DNA of 53,367 nt from CAYXLI01 sp964464925. GTDB taxonomy: Bacteria; Acidobacteriota; Terriglobia; Bryobacterales; Bryobacteraceae. Shown here piece by piece: positions 17,523-27,052 of this stretch (position 1 is the stretch's first letter; every line of letters begins with the position of its first letter). The position numbers and the translations under genes were made by a program. Below the pieces are notes generated by a model. It was not told the origin of the DNA and did not search any database. It worked only from the letters and a program-made list of their open reading frames with translations. The stretch is taken from contig CAYXLI010000037.1 of the NCBI GenBank assembly GCA_964464925.1, positions 1 through 53,367 on the forward strand, given 5' to 3'.

Positions 17523-18752
17523 ATGTTGACGATAAATGAGGCGAAGAATCGGAATGTTCTACGAGCTGCGTCCATCTGTCTTCTGGCGGCAGCTGCCGGA
17601 GGGTCCTATTGGGCCGCAAGGCTGCTGGCAGCCGAGATTTCATTTTCGATGGATACTCCCGCTTCGGTGCAGCTTGCTACTCACATGGTTCCTGAAAAAG
17701 CCGATTACTATGCGCGGCTGGCGCAACTTGACCCAGAGAGAGCAGCGAGTCACTATGAAGCCGCTCTGCGGCGGAATCCGCGGCAATACTTTTGGCGGAT
17801 CGACCTGGCGACTTCTCAAGAATTGGCCGGAGATACAGCCGCTGCGGAAAAGACGCTGCTTACTGGCGTGAAGCTCAGCCGATATTACCTTCCCCGTTTC
17901 AGTCTGGCCAGTTTCTACTTCCGTCAGGAGCGAGTGTCGGAGTTTCGCCGCTGGGCGCGTGAGGCGCTGGAAATTTCGTTTGCAGACGCTGCGCCGATCT
18001 TCACAATGGCACGCGCTTTTAAAATCGCGGACCACGACCTCGGCTCCGAGATTGTGCCGGATCGTGCCCGGCCGCTGAGCTACTGGTTGGACGATTTGGT
18101 ATCCCGCCGGCAGCTCACCGACGTGCCGGAGGCCGCACGCCGCTTGATAGCCGCCGGGAGCGAGGCGTATCGTGCACCCGTTTTGCGGGCATGCGAGCAG
18201 TTGTTCGCGGCAGGTCAAGTTGCAACGGCTGTGGATCTCTGGAACGAAATGGCGAAGCAGCAGTGGATTTCGTATCGGAGTTTAGATGCAGCAGCTCCGA
18301 TCACCAATCCAAAATTCGAGACAGCCCCGCTCTCGCCGGCAGGGTTCGACTGGCTAATACGATCGCCCGCAGGAGTGACCGTCTCATTCTCCGCCGATGG
18401 TTTACGAGTCGAGTTCAACGGGAAGGAACCGGAACAGTTTGTAATCCTTTCGCAAAACTTATATCTGCAGCCAGACGTCGATTATGACGTGATCACTCGC
18501 TACAACACGCAAGGCCTCGGCCGTGCCTCCGGATTGCGCTGGTCGGTGGCGCCGGTCGCGGGAGGGAGCCCGCTGACCACGTCGCCATTTCTATTCCAGG
18601 CAGATGAAGGAGGCTCTACGCGATTTTTTTTTCGTTCAGGCCACACGTCTAATCCTTTACAGCTAATTCTTTCTTATGCGCGCGTGCCCGGGACCACTCG
18701 GGCCGATGGAGTGCTTGTAATCGAAGAAGTCCAGGCAAAGGCGATCCGGTGA
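17523..18752 (+). CDS. TPR-containing membrane-anchored protein of the EPS locus
   Basis: One N-terminal membrane segment (residues about 14-36) precedes a short tetratricopeptide-type solenoid (DPERAASHYEAALRRNPRQY, GDTAAAEKTLLTGVKLS, EFRRWAREALEIS). A beta-rich C-terminal domain at about residues 250-405 resembles a carbohydrate-binding-type jelly roll. The gene ends in GTGA, shared with the start of the O-antigen-ligase-like gene, so the two are translationally coupled. The same pairing of a TPR/jelly-roll protein with an O-antigen ligase-like protein is familiar from bacterial EPS clusters. Its job may be to guide or hold polymer at the cell surface; that is inference from coupling. Confidence 0.7.
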   Translation: MLTINEAKNRNVLRAASICLLAAAAGGSYWAARLLAAEISFSMDTPASVQLATHMVPEKADYYARLAQLDPERAASHYEAALRRNPRQYFWRIDLATSQELAGDTAAAEKTLLTGVKLSRYYLPRFSLASFYFRQERVSEFRRWAREALEISFADAAPIFTMARAFKIADHDLGSEIVPDRARPLSYWLDDLVSRRQLTDVPEAARRLIAAGSEAYRAPVLRACEQLFAAGQVATAVDLWNEMAKQQWISYRSLDAAAPITNPKFETAPLSPAGFDWLIRSPAGVTVSFSADGLRVEFNGKEPEQFVILSQNLYLQPDVDYDVITRYNTQGLGRASGLRWSVAPVAGGSPLTTSPFLFQADEGGSTRFFFRSGHTSNPLQLILSYARVPGTTRADGVLVIEEVQAKAIR

Positions 18753-19924
18753 CGAATCGTACGCAAACGATCTTAGCGGCCTGTCTTCTAGCGCTGTGCG
18801 GCACTGGACTGATGCTGTCGTGGATCCCAAATGATATTCCATGGCATGCATACCAAGTTGGTGTGTTCGCTCTATTGGCGATCTGGGCTATCGACTTTTA
18901 TAGACGCGGCGAGAAGATGAGATTCTCGCGGGTGCTGATTCCGCTCGCGTTCGTGCCGGTTTGGGGCGCAGCTCAGCTCCTGTTTGGCTGGACCGTGTAC
19001 CCCTTCGCTACCGAGCATCAAGTGCTGCGGTGGATTACTTACCTCGCTGTGTTCCTTCTCTCATCGCAGCTATTCCAAAGTCGAGAACAGCGGGATCGTC
19101 TGCTTCGCATCGTCCCAGCCGCATCACTCGCAATCGCGGTCTTGTCCTTGATTCAGTACTTCACGAGTTCCGGAACAGTCTTCTGGATTTTCCAGGCGGA
19201 GCAGGGCCCTCATATGGGGCCGTTCTTGAGCCACGACCACTTCTGCTCGTTTCTTGCTATCGGTCTGGCTATGTCTATGACTGAGCTATTAGAGGGACTC
19301 CGGTTTTGGCCGCTTGTGACAACTGCATTCCTTTACGCTGCCGGTATCGCCAGCGCATCGCGGGCAGGCTCGACCTTGCTGACGCTAGAGATATTGTTCT
19401 TTTTCGTTCTCTCACTTAAGGCCCGGGGCAACCGCGCGAACGCGATGAAGACGTTGGGTGCTGTGGGGGCCGCAGTAACTTTGCTCGTGATGTCCGTTGG
19501 CACCGATCAACTGATCCACCGCTTTCAGGACTGGCAAGGCTACCCTGGGCGTCTCGAATACGCCCAGTCTTCGGTAGCGATGTTCCTGGCTAGGCCGATC
19601 ACAGGCTATGGTCTGGGCACGTGGACAGAAGTTTACCCGGAGTTTGCGGTTGCGGATGACGGCTTGCGCGTGAATGCGGCCCATAATGATTGGCTCCAAT
19701 GGCTCGACGACGGTGGTGTCTTAGTGCTCGCAGGTTTGATGATGGTTGCAGCGTTTGCCGTGTTCCTCAGCACTCGGAATCTTTGGGCCGCAGGATCTGT
19801 CGTCGTCTTTCTTCATTCTCTGATTGACTTTCCACTTCAGGGCCGCTTCTTGCCCACGCTCGTGCTGCTTGTATTGGGCGCTGCCTCCGCGGCTTCGTTA
19901 CCTAAACGGCATCGATTCGACTGA
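18749..19924 (+). CDS. O-antigen ligase/polymerase-like membrane protein
   Basis: A polytopic membrane protein of 391 residues with about ten hydrophobic helices. The large periplasmic loop typical of the Wzy_C/O-antigen-ligase family is visible: PITGYGLGTWTEVYPEF, then NAAHNDWLQWLDDGGVLVLA with the conserved His and the Trp-Leu-x-x-x-Gly pattern. It starts with a GTG overlapping the previous stop. In this family members either ligate finished polymer to an acceptor or polymerise repeat units. A second family member at 27.9-29.2 kb is the better candidate for Wzy, so this copy may be a ligase or act on another glycan. It converges on the end of the leftward EPS operon. Confidence 0.78.
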   Translation: MTNRTQTILAACLLALCGTGLMLSWIPNDIPWHAYQVGVFALLAIWAIDFYRRGEKMRFSRVLIPLAFVPVWGAAQLLFGWTVYPFATEHQVLRWITYLAVFLLSSQLFQSREQRDRLLRIVPAASLAIAVLSLIQYFTSSGTVFWIFQAEQGPHMGPFLSHDHFCSFLAIGLAMSMTELLEGLRFWPLVTTAFLYAAGIASASRAGSTLLTLEILFFFVLSLKARGNRANAMKTLGAVGAAVTLLVMSVGTDQLIHRFQDWQGYPGRLEYAQSSVAMFLARPITGYGLGTWTEVYPEFAVADDGLRVNAAHNDWLQWLDDGGVLVLAGLMMVAAFAVFLSTRNLWAAGSVVVFLHSLIDFPLQGRFLPTLVLLVLGAASAASLPKRHRFD

Positions 19925-19958
19925 ACAATTCGAGGTGGGCAATTCTTACCGATTCGGC

Positions 19959-20423
19959 CTACCGATTGGGAATCCGGCTGCTGATTAAACGAATCCGCCA
20001 CTTTCCAGTTACGATTGCACGCTCATAGCGCGCCTCGATCGCCAGAGCAAAGCCGAGCACTATCAGTATGACTTTCGCGATGAGTTCGCTGAAGCTGAAC
20101 TGGTGGCCGTTCCCAATCAGGCCCTGCAGTCCTTCGACAAGCACGGCGGAGCCTCCGGCCATAAGCAGTCCCCAGGTAAGCTTCGCGAAGCGATGGAAGG
20201 TGAGGGGCGTACAGTAGCCGAGGAGAAGGAACATGACGATCTTTGCCGATTTGTATATATAGAACGCCATTGGCGGAAGCCCCCTGACCGGAATCACTTC
20301 CGCGACGATGGTGGCCGCGACAATCCCGAGCCAAGCCAATTGCAGCAGCCTGCCAAACATCTCGACAGCAGCTCCGTAACGGGACAGTCGACGCTGGATA
20401 GATTCAGTGTGTGCAGGCGACAT
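19959..20423 (-). CDS. VanZ-like membrane protein
   Basis: A 154-residue protein with four hydrophobic segments in the VanZ-like arrangement: LAWLGIVAATIVAEVIP, a second containing YKSAKIVMFLLLGY, then GLLMAGGSAVLVEGLQG and the last IVLGFALAIEA. The acidic residue in VEGLQ is the family's usual polar spot. VanZ-like proteins are frequent at the end of EPS clusters; their biochemical job is not settled. The ATG follows the wbaP stop directly (TAAATG), so it is the last gene of the leftward EPS operon. It converges with the O-antigen-ligase-like gene, 35 bases stop to stop, with no clear hairpin terminator between. Confidence 0.75.
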   Translation of the reverse strand: MSPAHTESIQRRLSRYGAAVEMFGRLLQLAWLGIVAATIVAEVIPVRGLPPMAFYIYKSAKIVMFLLLGYCTPLTFHRFAKLTWGLLMAGGSAVLVEGLQGLIGNGHQFSFSELIAKVILIVLGFALAIEARYERAIVTGKWRIRLISSRIPNR

Positions 20424-21881
20424 TTAATATGCACCTTTCGCAGTAAGTACGGCTGTCACGGTCCTCGCGATGATATACAGATCGAGCCAGACCGACCAGT
20501 TTTGAATCAGGAACGCATCTAGGCGAACTCTTTCACTAAAGGGGAGGTGGTTCCGTCCGGAGATCTGCCACAGACCGGTGATTCCCGGACGAACGCGCTT
20601 ATATAGTTCGAAAGTGGGCCCGTACATCTCGATCTGGTTCCGCAGAAACGGTCTCGGTCCGACGATGCTCATTTCGCCGCGCAATACATTCCATAGTTGC
20701 GGCAACTCATCCATGCTCGTCTTACGAATGATTCGGCCGATTGTCGTCACTCTCGGATCATGTTTCAACTTTTGGGTACGCTCCCAGGCAAGCCTTTCGT
20801 CGGGGTGCCTCTCAAAGTATTTCTGTAACACCTCATTGCCGTTAACGACCATGCTGCGGAGTTTCCACGCTCCAAAAGTTCGACCGCGATAGCCGATGCG
20901 TTCGTTGCAATAAAACACCGGGCCCTTGGATTCAAGCTTGATCAGTGCGGCTATCATGGCAATTGCCGGGAGTGATAAGAGCGCCACAGGTACGGCAATC
21001 AAAAGATCAATAATCCGCTTTGCAAGCTGGGCGGACGGGCGAAGCAGGCTGTGAGTGACTTCTAATCCGATTATGCCGCCCACTTCGCGGATGTTGAGAC
21101 CGAGGCTGGCCATTCCGGCCATATCGGGAATCACCATGACGTGACTGAAACACTGTCCGTAGCAGTTCAGCACTTTCAAAAGTTCATCATTCGAGAGCCT
21201 CGGCATGCACAAAATCCCGTAGGAGATTCGATGTTCACGTGTGATGTCGAAACAACTCGACAGCCGACCGACAAAGAGATCCGATTGAATCCCGTCGTAT
21301 GTTGAAGCGTCATCATCGAGGACGGCAAGGGGCTTCAACCCGAGCGTGGGGTTTTCCTTCAGTGTCTTTAATACGCGTTTGCCGGTTTCTCCGAGACCCA
21401 TAATGACAACCGGGCAGCCCCACCACGACTGATTTGCGAATGCAGTTCGGACCAGCCCGCGAGTCAAAGGCACCAGCAGAACGCTAAACACATAGGCCGA
21501 TACCACAATGAAACGTGACTGCGACAAGTCATGTGAGACAAATGTCGAAGCGCCTAAGCAGAGGAATGCGAGGGATACGGCGACGATTGTGCGTCGGAGT
21601 TCTTCCGCTGGGTTCTCACACACTCCAGGATAGAGATGCGCAGCGACGAAGCTGCATACCGTGAAGATGACATAAGTGACGGCCAGGCCGGGAATCGAGG
21701 GGCTTGGCCCTCCAGTTAACACACCACGGACGTAGGAGGAGAGCACGGTGGCACAGGCAACCGCACAAATGTCGGCTAGGGCGAGGCAGATGATCGTCCC
21801 GACCGGCCGAGCAACCCGCACGGAAGAATGTGTGGAGGTAGCAGGGAAGGTGAGGGTAGAGTTAGCAATCTCAAAGTCCAT
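20424..21881 (-). CDS. wbaP: Undecaprenyl-phosphate sugar phosphotransferase (WbaP type)
   Basis: A 485-residue polyprenyl glycosylphosphotransferase. Four to five N-terminal membrane helices come first, then a CoA-binding-like central domain (VVIMGLGETGKRVLKTL). A re-entrant membrane helix (KRIIDLLIAVPVALLSLPAI) leads into the catalytic bacterial sugar transferase domain, with KLRSMVVNG, the Asp-Glu pair in TSMDELPQLWNVLRGEMS and GPRPFL, ending in WLDLYIIARTVTAVL. The enzyme transfers a hexose-1-phosphate (galactose or glucose in known members) from UDP-sugar to undecaprenyl phosphate, the first step of repeat-unit assembly at the inner membrane. Length and domain order are standard. It lies near the 3' end of the operon. 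Confidence 0.9.
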   Translation of the reverse strand: MDFEIANSTLTFPATSTHSSVRVARPVGTIICLALADICAVACATVLSSYVRGVLTGGPSPSIPGLAVTYVIFTVCSFVAAHLYPGVCENPAEELRRTIVAVSLAFLCLGASTFVSHDLSQSRFIVVSAYVFSVLLVPLTRGLVRTAFANQSWWGCPVVIMGLGETGKRVLKTLKENPTLGLKPLAVLDDDASTYDGIQSDLFVGRLSSCFDITREHRISYGILCMPRLSNDELLKVLNCYGQCFSHVMVIPDMAGMASLGLNIREVGGIIGLEVTHSLLRPSAQLAKRIIDLLIAVPVALLSLPAIAMIAALIKLESKGPVFYCNERIGYRGRTFGAWKLRSMVVNGNEVLQKYFERHPDERLAWERTQKLKHDPRVTTIGRIIRKTSMDELPQLWNVLRGEMSIVGPRPFLRNQIEMYGPTFELYKRVRPGITGLWQISGRNHLPFSERVRLDAFLIQNWSVWLDLYIIARTVTAVLTAKGAY

Positions 21882-21928
21882 ATCTATCCGAGGCGGCGAG
21901 CGTTCAGGAGCTGGAAGAAATCTTATGT

Positions 21929-23200
21929 TCAGATGGAGACTGTTTCGTCAGGAATGCTCAGGTAAGCTTTCTGCCCGTATACCAAACTGCGTGTGCGGTC
22001 GATATGAACATCCGCATTCTCGAGAATCTTCAGGAACCGAGCGACGATGTTGTCGAGGCAGAAGGCCTTTTCAGCATAGGCTCTCGCCGAACGCCCTTGA
22101 TGCAGCGCTCTTTGAGGATTGTCGAGTAGACTCGTGACAGCAGAAATGAAGGCTTCCGTATTGCCCGGTGGAACTACGGCACCCGCATCCGCAGCGGCAA
22201 TCATGCGGGCGGCAGGATTGCTTCCATCAATTGCGAGCACGGTTGGCCGACCCGCACACAGATACGACAGTATTTTGGAAGGCACACAGAACGAGCCGGC
22301 CGAGGGGTCGAGGGGCGCAATGAGCAGCGCGGCCGAGGCGAGTACCTTGGGTACATCCTCGTATGGCTGAAACGGGAGGACCATGAGATTCTTCAGACCC
22401 TTGTCGATTGCCTGCTTCTCAACATGCTTTGCGGCCTCCCCACTACTGACGATTACGATTCGGATATCCGGCCGATTTTGCAGCGCCACAGCAAGCTTTG
22501 TGAACATCGCCAGGTCATGCTTGAACCCCAGCGTCCCGGAGTAGATGATGTTTCTCGTATCGTCAATGCCGACGCGCTGTGACCAGTCGTTTTGTACGTG
22601 GAGAGGCGGGAATTCCTGAATATTCGCCCAGTTTTCCAGAATCGCATGCCGCCGTTCCCGTCGAATGGCGAGCGGCAGCGCCGCCTCATGGCCCACCGCG
22701 ATTGTGATGACCATGCGGCTCCGCTCTAATATCTCTTCTTCCCAGATGTCTGCCAGGCCGCCGACCACGCGGCCAATAAAACCAAACTTGCGGCCCAGGA
22801 GATCATGCATGGCTCGGCCTTGAAGGTCCTGCAGCCAATAGATCACGGGAATTTGCCGATTGCGGGCCCACAACTGGATACGGGTAATCGCTGCCAGAGG
22901 AACGCAGGAGACAATGATGACGGAAGGATGCTCTTCCTCGAGCGCCCGGATACAATTCCCTGCCCACTCAAGTTCACCCAGAAGCCGCTTATGCAGGCTC
23001 ATTTTGCCGTACTCGCGGCGACAGGAGATCACCCGAACGAGGTCCGAATGAACTGTTGCCCATCTGGCTAGGGATTGCTGGTTGGGCGACTCCAGGGAGC
23101 CATTTGCGACGTAGCGAATGGCACAGCCATCCTCGTAAAGACGAACCGCAAGGCGGTATGTAAACGAGTGGCAACCGTAGTCGATCAATGCAACGGACAT
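21929..23200 (-). CDS. Glycosyltransferase family 4
   Basis: A GT-B fold, GT4-type protein of 423 residues, similar in outline to the WcaI group. It has an N-terminal acceptor-binding half (LIDYGCHSFTYRLA, VIYWLQDLQGRAM) and a C-terminal donor half with IIYSGTLGFKHDL and VLASAALLIAPLDPSAGSFC-VPSKILSYLCAGRPTVL, where a Ser/Pro-Ser-Lys replaces the usual E-x7-E entry, then AGAVVPPGNTEAF. Members retain anomeric configuration and use nucleotide sugars at the cytoplasmic face. The donor and acceptor cannot be read from the sequence. It follows the GT2-type gene by about 75 bases in the same operon. Confidence 0.82.
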   Translation of the reverse strand: MSVALIDYGCHSFTYRLAVRLYEDGCAIRYVANGSLESPNQQSLARWATVHSDLVRVISCRREYGKMSLHKRLLGELEWAGNCIRALEEEHPSVIIVSCVPLAAITRIQLWARNRQIPVIYWLQDLQGRAMHDLLGRKFGFIGRVVGGLADIWEEEILERSRMVITIAVGHEAALPLAIRRERRHAILENWANIQEFPPLHVQNDWSQRVGIDDTRNIIYSGTLGFKHDLAMFTKLAVALQNRPDIRIVIVSSGEAAKHVEKQAIDKGLKNLMVLPFQPYEDVPKVLASAALLIAPLDPSAGSFCVPSKILSYLCAGRPTVLAIDGSNPAARMIAAADAGAVVPPGNTEAFISAVTSLLDNPQRALHQGRSARAYAEKAFCLDNIVARFLKILENADVHIDRTRSLVYGQKAYLSIPDETVSI

Positions 23201-23276
23201 TTGAATCAGGTTGGAAGCGATTCAGTTAGCGGTCTCAGCCGCCGACGGGGCAGGTCTTTTCCGCGGTCTGATTTTG

Positions 23277-24158
23277 TCAACTTGCGTGTCTAGGTGTGGG
23301 AGAGTCGGCGCAACCTACAGCATCAACGGACGGCTTCTGTTCTTCGATGAGCTCTCGCGTCTTTAAGACGATCATGTACTCGTACATTGATTGGAGGACG
23401 GAGTACGCGAATCCGGCGCGCCCGTCGAGAAAGCCCCGCTTAGCGACGTAGAGTAGTAGGAACTTCAGCAGCGGACGGCAGGGCGCCCGGTAAAAGAGCT
23501 CCTTCTGGTGGTAGCGTCGCTTATTGCGGTCTTTTGCAAAGAATGCCTCCCGAACGCTCCACGAATTTCCTCTAGCCCGGTTCGCCACGATCTGCTGCGC
23601 CTCTAGCGTACTGTAGCGGTTGTGCTTGTCCAGCCAATGCCCCATTCCCTTACTGAACGGGAAATGATCGAAACAACCGCCAACTTCGCCAACAGGTCCG
23701 CCTGGAATTGTAACAGGGTTTACTAACCGCTCGTAACGCATCTTCTCAGGGCGAAAGAGGCGGATATTGAACGGCGTTGGAGCTGTGTGCTTTAGCCACG
23801 TGCCTTGAAAGAAATCGCGTCGAAGCACACGAAAAGCCACGTTGTTACCAGGAGCCCGGACAGCTTCATGAATGCCCGCTACTAACTCCGGCCGCATTCG
23901 CTCGTCGGCGTCCGTGTAGTAGACCCACGGATACTTGAATGGGATATTTCGGAGTCCCCAGTTTTGATGAGCAGCCCAGTTGTCAAACGATCGCTGCGTA
24001 ACCGTTGCGCCCGCCTCGCTGGCGATTTCGAGTGTACGATCCGTGCTGTACGAATCGTAGACATGAATGTCATCGGACCAAGAAACCGACGCCAAACAGC
24101 CGGGCAAGTCACGTTCTTCATTTTTGGTGAGAATCAATATGGATATCATTGGTCTCAT
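23277..24158 (-). CDS. Glycosyltransferase family 2
   Basis: A GT-A fold enzyme beginning ISILILTKNEERDLPGCLAS. VYDSYSTDRTLEIASEAGA follows, with the nucleotide-binding Asp. The DXD-like metal site is YYTDADERM near residues 95-103. The middle has the RLVNPVTIPGGPVGEVGG stretch, and the C-terminal helix pair is typical of the WaaE/KdtX-like branch. Its ATG overlaps the stop of the acetyltransferase by one base (TAATG), showing tight operonic coupling. It should add one sugar to the undecaprenyl-linked repeat unit; the sugar is not predictable here. Confidence 0.85.
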   Translation of the reverse strand: MRPMISILILTKNEERDLPGCLASVSWSDDIHVYDSYSTDRTLEIASEAGATVTQRSFDNWAAHQNWGLRNIPFKYPWVYYTDADERMRPELVAGIHEAVRAPGNNVAFRVLRRDFFQGTWLKHTAPTPFNIRLFRPEKMRYERLVNPVTIPGGPVGEVGGCFDHFPFSKGMGHWLDKHNRYSTLEAQQIVANRARGNSWSVREAFFAKDRNKRRYHQKELFYRAPCRPLLKFLLLYVAKRGFLDGRAGFAYSVLQSMYEYMIVLKTRELIEEQKPSVDAVGCADSPTPRHAS

Positions 24159-24769
24159 TAACGGTCTCGTTCCAGATCCAGGTCCCGAACAGCGGGCTGT
24201 GTCTCGAGTTCGTGCTGATGATCGCGTCTCACGCGCTGTTTGATCTTACGTGCTGGCACGCCACCGTATACCGTCCATGGTTCGAGGTCGTGCGTTGCCA
24301 CAGATCCCAGGGCGAGTATTGCACCCTCGCCCAGGGTCAGACCGGGCTGCACGGTAGCCCGGGCGCATACCCACGAGTACGGACCGAGCTGAATCGAATT
24401 GGCCACCAAAGGAAAGTTTGGGTCTTCGTAGTCGTGAGAAGCGCCACAGAGGTATGCCTGCTGCGAGACGATCGCGTGTGACCCCATATGGATTGGCTTT
24501 GGATTATATACAATCGCATCTTCCGCGATCGTCGCGTTCTGATCACAGATCAAATTCCACGGCGCCCACACGCGAGCGGTTGGATAGATATGCGTGTGAT
24601 CTGCGAGCTTCGCACCGAAAGCGCGCAGCAAGAACCGGCGCCATCCGTGGAGCGGGCGCGGCGATGGCCTGAATAAAAAGACGTATACAAGGTTCCATAC
24701 AAAACGCAACAGCCTGTTGCGGAAGGAGAATGCAGGTCTAAGGTATGGATCCGAGCTATTTCTTGACAT
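24158..24769 (-). CDS. WcaF-type acetyltransferase (left-handed beta-helix)
   Basis: A hexapeptide-repeat acetyltransferase of the colanic-acid WcaF group. The N-terminus has a membrane-proximal helix (NRLLRFVWNLVYVFLF). Hexapeptide turns follow through HTHIYPTARVWAPWNL, DAIVYNPKPIHMGSHAIVSQ, QAYLCGASHDY with the likely catalytic His, IQLGPYSWVCARATVQPG and GEGAILALGSVATHDL. It closes with VYGGVPARKIKQR. It would transfer acetyl from acetyl-CoA to a sugar hydroxyl of the repeat unit. The ATG at 24769 is chosen; the ATG at 24793 would add eight residues and a longer overlap with the preceding GT4 gene. Either start overlaps that gene, as expected for coupled EPS genes. Confidence 0.82.
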   Translation of the reverse strand: MSRNSSDPYLRPAFSFRNRLLRFVWNLVYVFLFRPSPRPLHGWRRFLLRAFGAKLADHTHIYPTARVWAPWNLICDQNATIAEDAIVYNPKPIHMGSHAIVSQQAYLCGASHDYEDPNFPLVANSIQLGPYSWVCARATVQPGLTLGEGAILALGSVATHDLEPWTVYGGVPARKIKQRVRRDHQHELETQPAVRDLDLERDR

Positions 24770-25940
24770 CTGAAGTGCGACTGCTATCAACAACCTGCAG
24801 TAAGGTATTTTTCAAACTATTTGCAGCCTTGCGAATCTCAAACCTGGCTTCGAAACATTTTCGGGCTGCTTCGCGCATGGCGGATTTGTCACTGTCTGTC
24901 ATGCTTGCCCACGTTCGCAACAGCGAGCAGATCCCTTCGACGCTGTCGGCCGCCACTATTCCCGCTCCGTCAGCCTCTACTTCCCGCCAGATGTTTACCT
25001 TATTTGAGATCAGGGTTGGGACGCCATACGCGAGGGCTTCGGCCACGGCCACCCCAAAGTTCTCATGGTGCGATGGCAAGAGGAATACGTCAGCACATCG
25101 CAGGGCGCCGAATTTTTTGTCGCCGACGATCATCCCCGTCCAGGTGACCCGGTTCGAGAGATTCAAGTCCGCCGCTAAGCGCTCCAGCCGTTCGCACTCT
25201 CGGAGCTGATCAGGGCCGGCCAGGACGAGGTGCCAGTCCGGATCTGCGGCAAGCACGCGCGCGAACGCCTGAAGAGCAAGATCGCAGCCCTTTATTGGAT
25301 GTATGCGCCCCAAGAAGAGCACCAGCTTCTTCCCTCGCAGTTGCGGGAAAGAGGACAAGAACGCCTCGCGTTGGATCTCCGCATTTCCTCGCGCACGGCG
25401 AGTACCGTAACCAACGACTCTCTCGCACGCCGAATATCGTGAAAACGATTCGCGCGCGAGCAATCGCTCTTCTTCGCACGTGAACAAGACGGCACCCGCG
25501 TCCCGAAGCACGCGGTATTCGAACCAAGGCCAGTACAAGCATTTCTTCAAGTGCTTGAGTGGGTATCTATGTTTGAACCACGGGCCCAACATGCCGTGAG
25601 TGAATACCACATACGGCGTCCCGGACCGACGCAGCGCTCGCCATGTGGCGAGGCTGTGAAACTGCCATATGCCATTCACGACTACGACATCATAGGTCCG
25701 GGAATTCTGCCGAAGCCAGGATTCGAATCGCGGAGCATAGCGATATTTGAACCGTCCGGGCCCCAGCGCGTACACAGGCAGAGGACAGGCCCTGGCTTCA
25801 TGGTCGTCCGGTGAGTCGAGCGAGGCAATCTCAACCACGTCACCGAGAGCCTTCGATACAGCGGCAAGCTGCTTGATTCCTTCGATTGGCCCGCCGTATC
25901 GGGCGTCAACGGAACTGATCGTATGGAGGATTTTCATCAC
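24756..25940 (-). CDS. Glycosyltransferase family 4
   Basis: A 394-residue GT4 enzyme. The N-terminal half starts MMKILHTISSVDARYGGPIE with the Gly-Gly loop; the C-terminal half has LVLFLGRIHPIKGCDLALQA, GNRVTWTGMI-type strand, DVFLLPSHHENFGVAVAEAL with the E-x7-E-like pair of the family, and GIVAADSVEGI. This is the classic retaining GT-B architecture. It overlaps the acetyltransferase gene and follows another GT4 gene by about 40 bases. Donor sugar unknown; mannose is frequent in this subgroup and would fit a GDP-sugar-rich pathway, but that is speculation. Confidence 0.85.
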   Translation of the reverse strand: MMKILHTISSVDARYGGPIEGIKQLAAVSKALGDVVEIASLDSPDDHEARACPLPVYALGPGRFKYRYAPRFESWLRQNSRTYDVVVVNGIWQFHSLATWRALRRSGTPYVVFTHGMLGPWFKHRYPLKHLKKCLYWPWFEYRVLRDAGAVLFTCEEERLLARESFSRYSACERVVGYGTRRARGNAEIQREAFLSSFPQLRGKKLVLFLGRIHPIKGCDLALQAFARVLAADPDWHLVLAGPDQLRECERLERLAADLNLSNRVTWTGMIVGDKKFGALRCADVFLLPSHHENFGVAVAEALAYGVPTLISNKVNIWREVEADGAGIVAADSVEGICSLLRTWASMTDSDKSAMREAARKCFEARFEIRKAANSLKNTLLQVVDSSRTSDVKK

Positions 25941-25979
25941 TACGGTAAATACGGGAGCGATCCCGTCTTGATCTCACAA

Positions 25980-27050
25980 TCAGCGGGCGGCGGCCAGGAG
26001 TTCGTTTCCGCGTTCCAAAACAGTCTTCGCAAATCGCTCCGGGCTGAATTGATTACTCAGTTCGAAACTGCGGCGGCCCATCTCGGCAAGTTCCTGTGCA
26101 GATTTGCGGGTCATTCGATTCATGGCTTCGGCAAGGGCTACGGCCGAGCCCGGGGTGACGACACACCCGTTATACCCGCCCTGCACCAGATGTACCGCCG
26201 CTCCACAAGCGCTGGTCGCTATCAGCGGCATTCCGGCACTTGCCGCCTCATGCAGGGCGACGCACCATGGATCGAAGGTGCTCGGCATGACAAAACAACG
26301 CGCTTCCCCGAGAACATCAGGCAGTTCGTGCGGTTGGATGAAGCCGCGCCAGTCTATGCCGGGGATATTTGAAATCACGTTTCGAATAGGCCCATCGCCG
26401 ACAACGATCAGGGGCCATGCATCCCGGCACGTCTGCCTGTACAATCCGTATGCTTCCGCCAGGACGCGGACGCCTTTCTCCGGCGAGAGCCGGCCCGCGT
26501 ATACAAACCCCCGCGCGTTCTCACTGCGCAGCTCACGTGCTTTCGCCAAGCCCACAACGTCACAGACGTAAAGGCCCTGCCATATTCGTTCCTCGTCGAA
26601 GCCCATTTTGCGCGCCCACGCTGCTTGACGCTCGCCCGCGGCGAAGAACACATCGTAGAACCGCCTGATGTGAAAAGGGGCTGCAAGCCGGCCCAAGTGC
26701 TGCTTGAGAGTGCCGCGCCATTGGTTGTCGCCGCAACCGACACGCACCGCCCGTCCCTTAAGACGTAAGCAAACCCGCTGATACAAAGCAACGTGCCAGG
26801 AGCAAAGAATCACATCGGGGCCAAAGGATTCGACGGCGCTGAATACCTTATTCACTTCGGGCGCCCCAGCGAATTCATAGCGGTCTTTGATCCACTCTAA
26901 TTCTTTACTATCGAACGGAGCGTCCGATCCGGAGGCTTCGTTGACGACCAATATCTCGCAGCCGTGCGATACCAAAGCACGCAGAACGACGTTCCAGTAG
27001 CCCGACGGCCTTGTCCACAGTACAGCGACTTTCATCGTTTGCCCGGGCAT
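25980..27050 (-). CDS. Glycosyltransferase family 4
   Basis: A 356-residue GT4 protein. Landmarks are VDKVFSAVESFGPDVILCSW-like N-terminal Rossmann elements, the donor-side strands GFVYAGRLSPEKGVRVLAEA and PLIVVGDGPI, and ARCFVMPSTFDPWCVALHEA with the conserved Glu. It ends GCVVTPGSAVALAEAMNRM. An ATG at 27035 (MKVAVLW) is as likely a start as the listed one. It begins two bases after the stop of the upstream GT2 gene, so both are in one transcript. The acceptor and donor are unknown. Confidence 0.83.
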   Translation of the reverse strand: MPGQTMKVAVLWTRPSGYWNVVLRALVSHGCEILVVNEASGSDAPFDSKELEWIKDRYEFAGAPEVNKVFSAVESFGPDVILCSWHVALYQRVCLRLKGRAVRVGCGDNQWRGTLKQHLGRLAAPFHIRRFYDVFFAAGERQAAWARKMGFDEERIWQGLYVCDVVGLAKARELRSENARGFVYAGRLSPEKGVRVLAEAYGLYRQTCRDAWPLIVVGDGPIRNVISNIPGIDWRGFIQPHELPDVLGEARCFVMPSTFDPWCVALHEAASAGMPLIATSACGAAVHLVQGGYNGCVVTPGSAVALAEAMNRMTRKSAQELAEMGRRSFELSNQFSPERFAKTVLERGNELLAAAR

Positions 27051-27052
27051 TC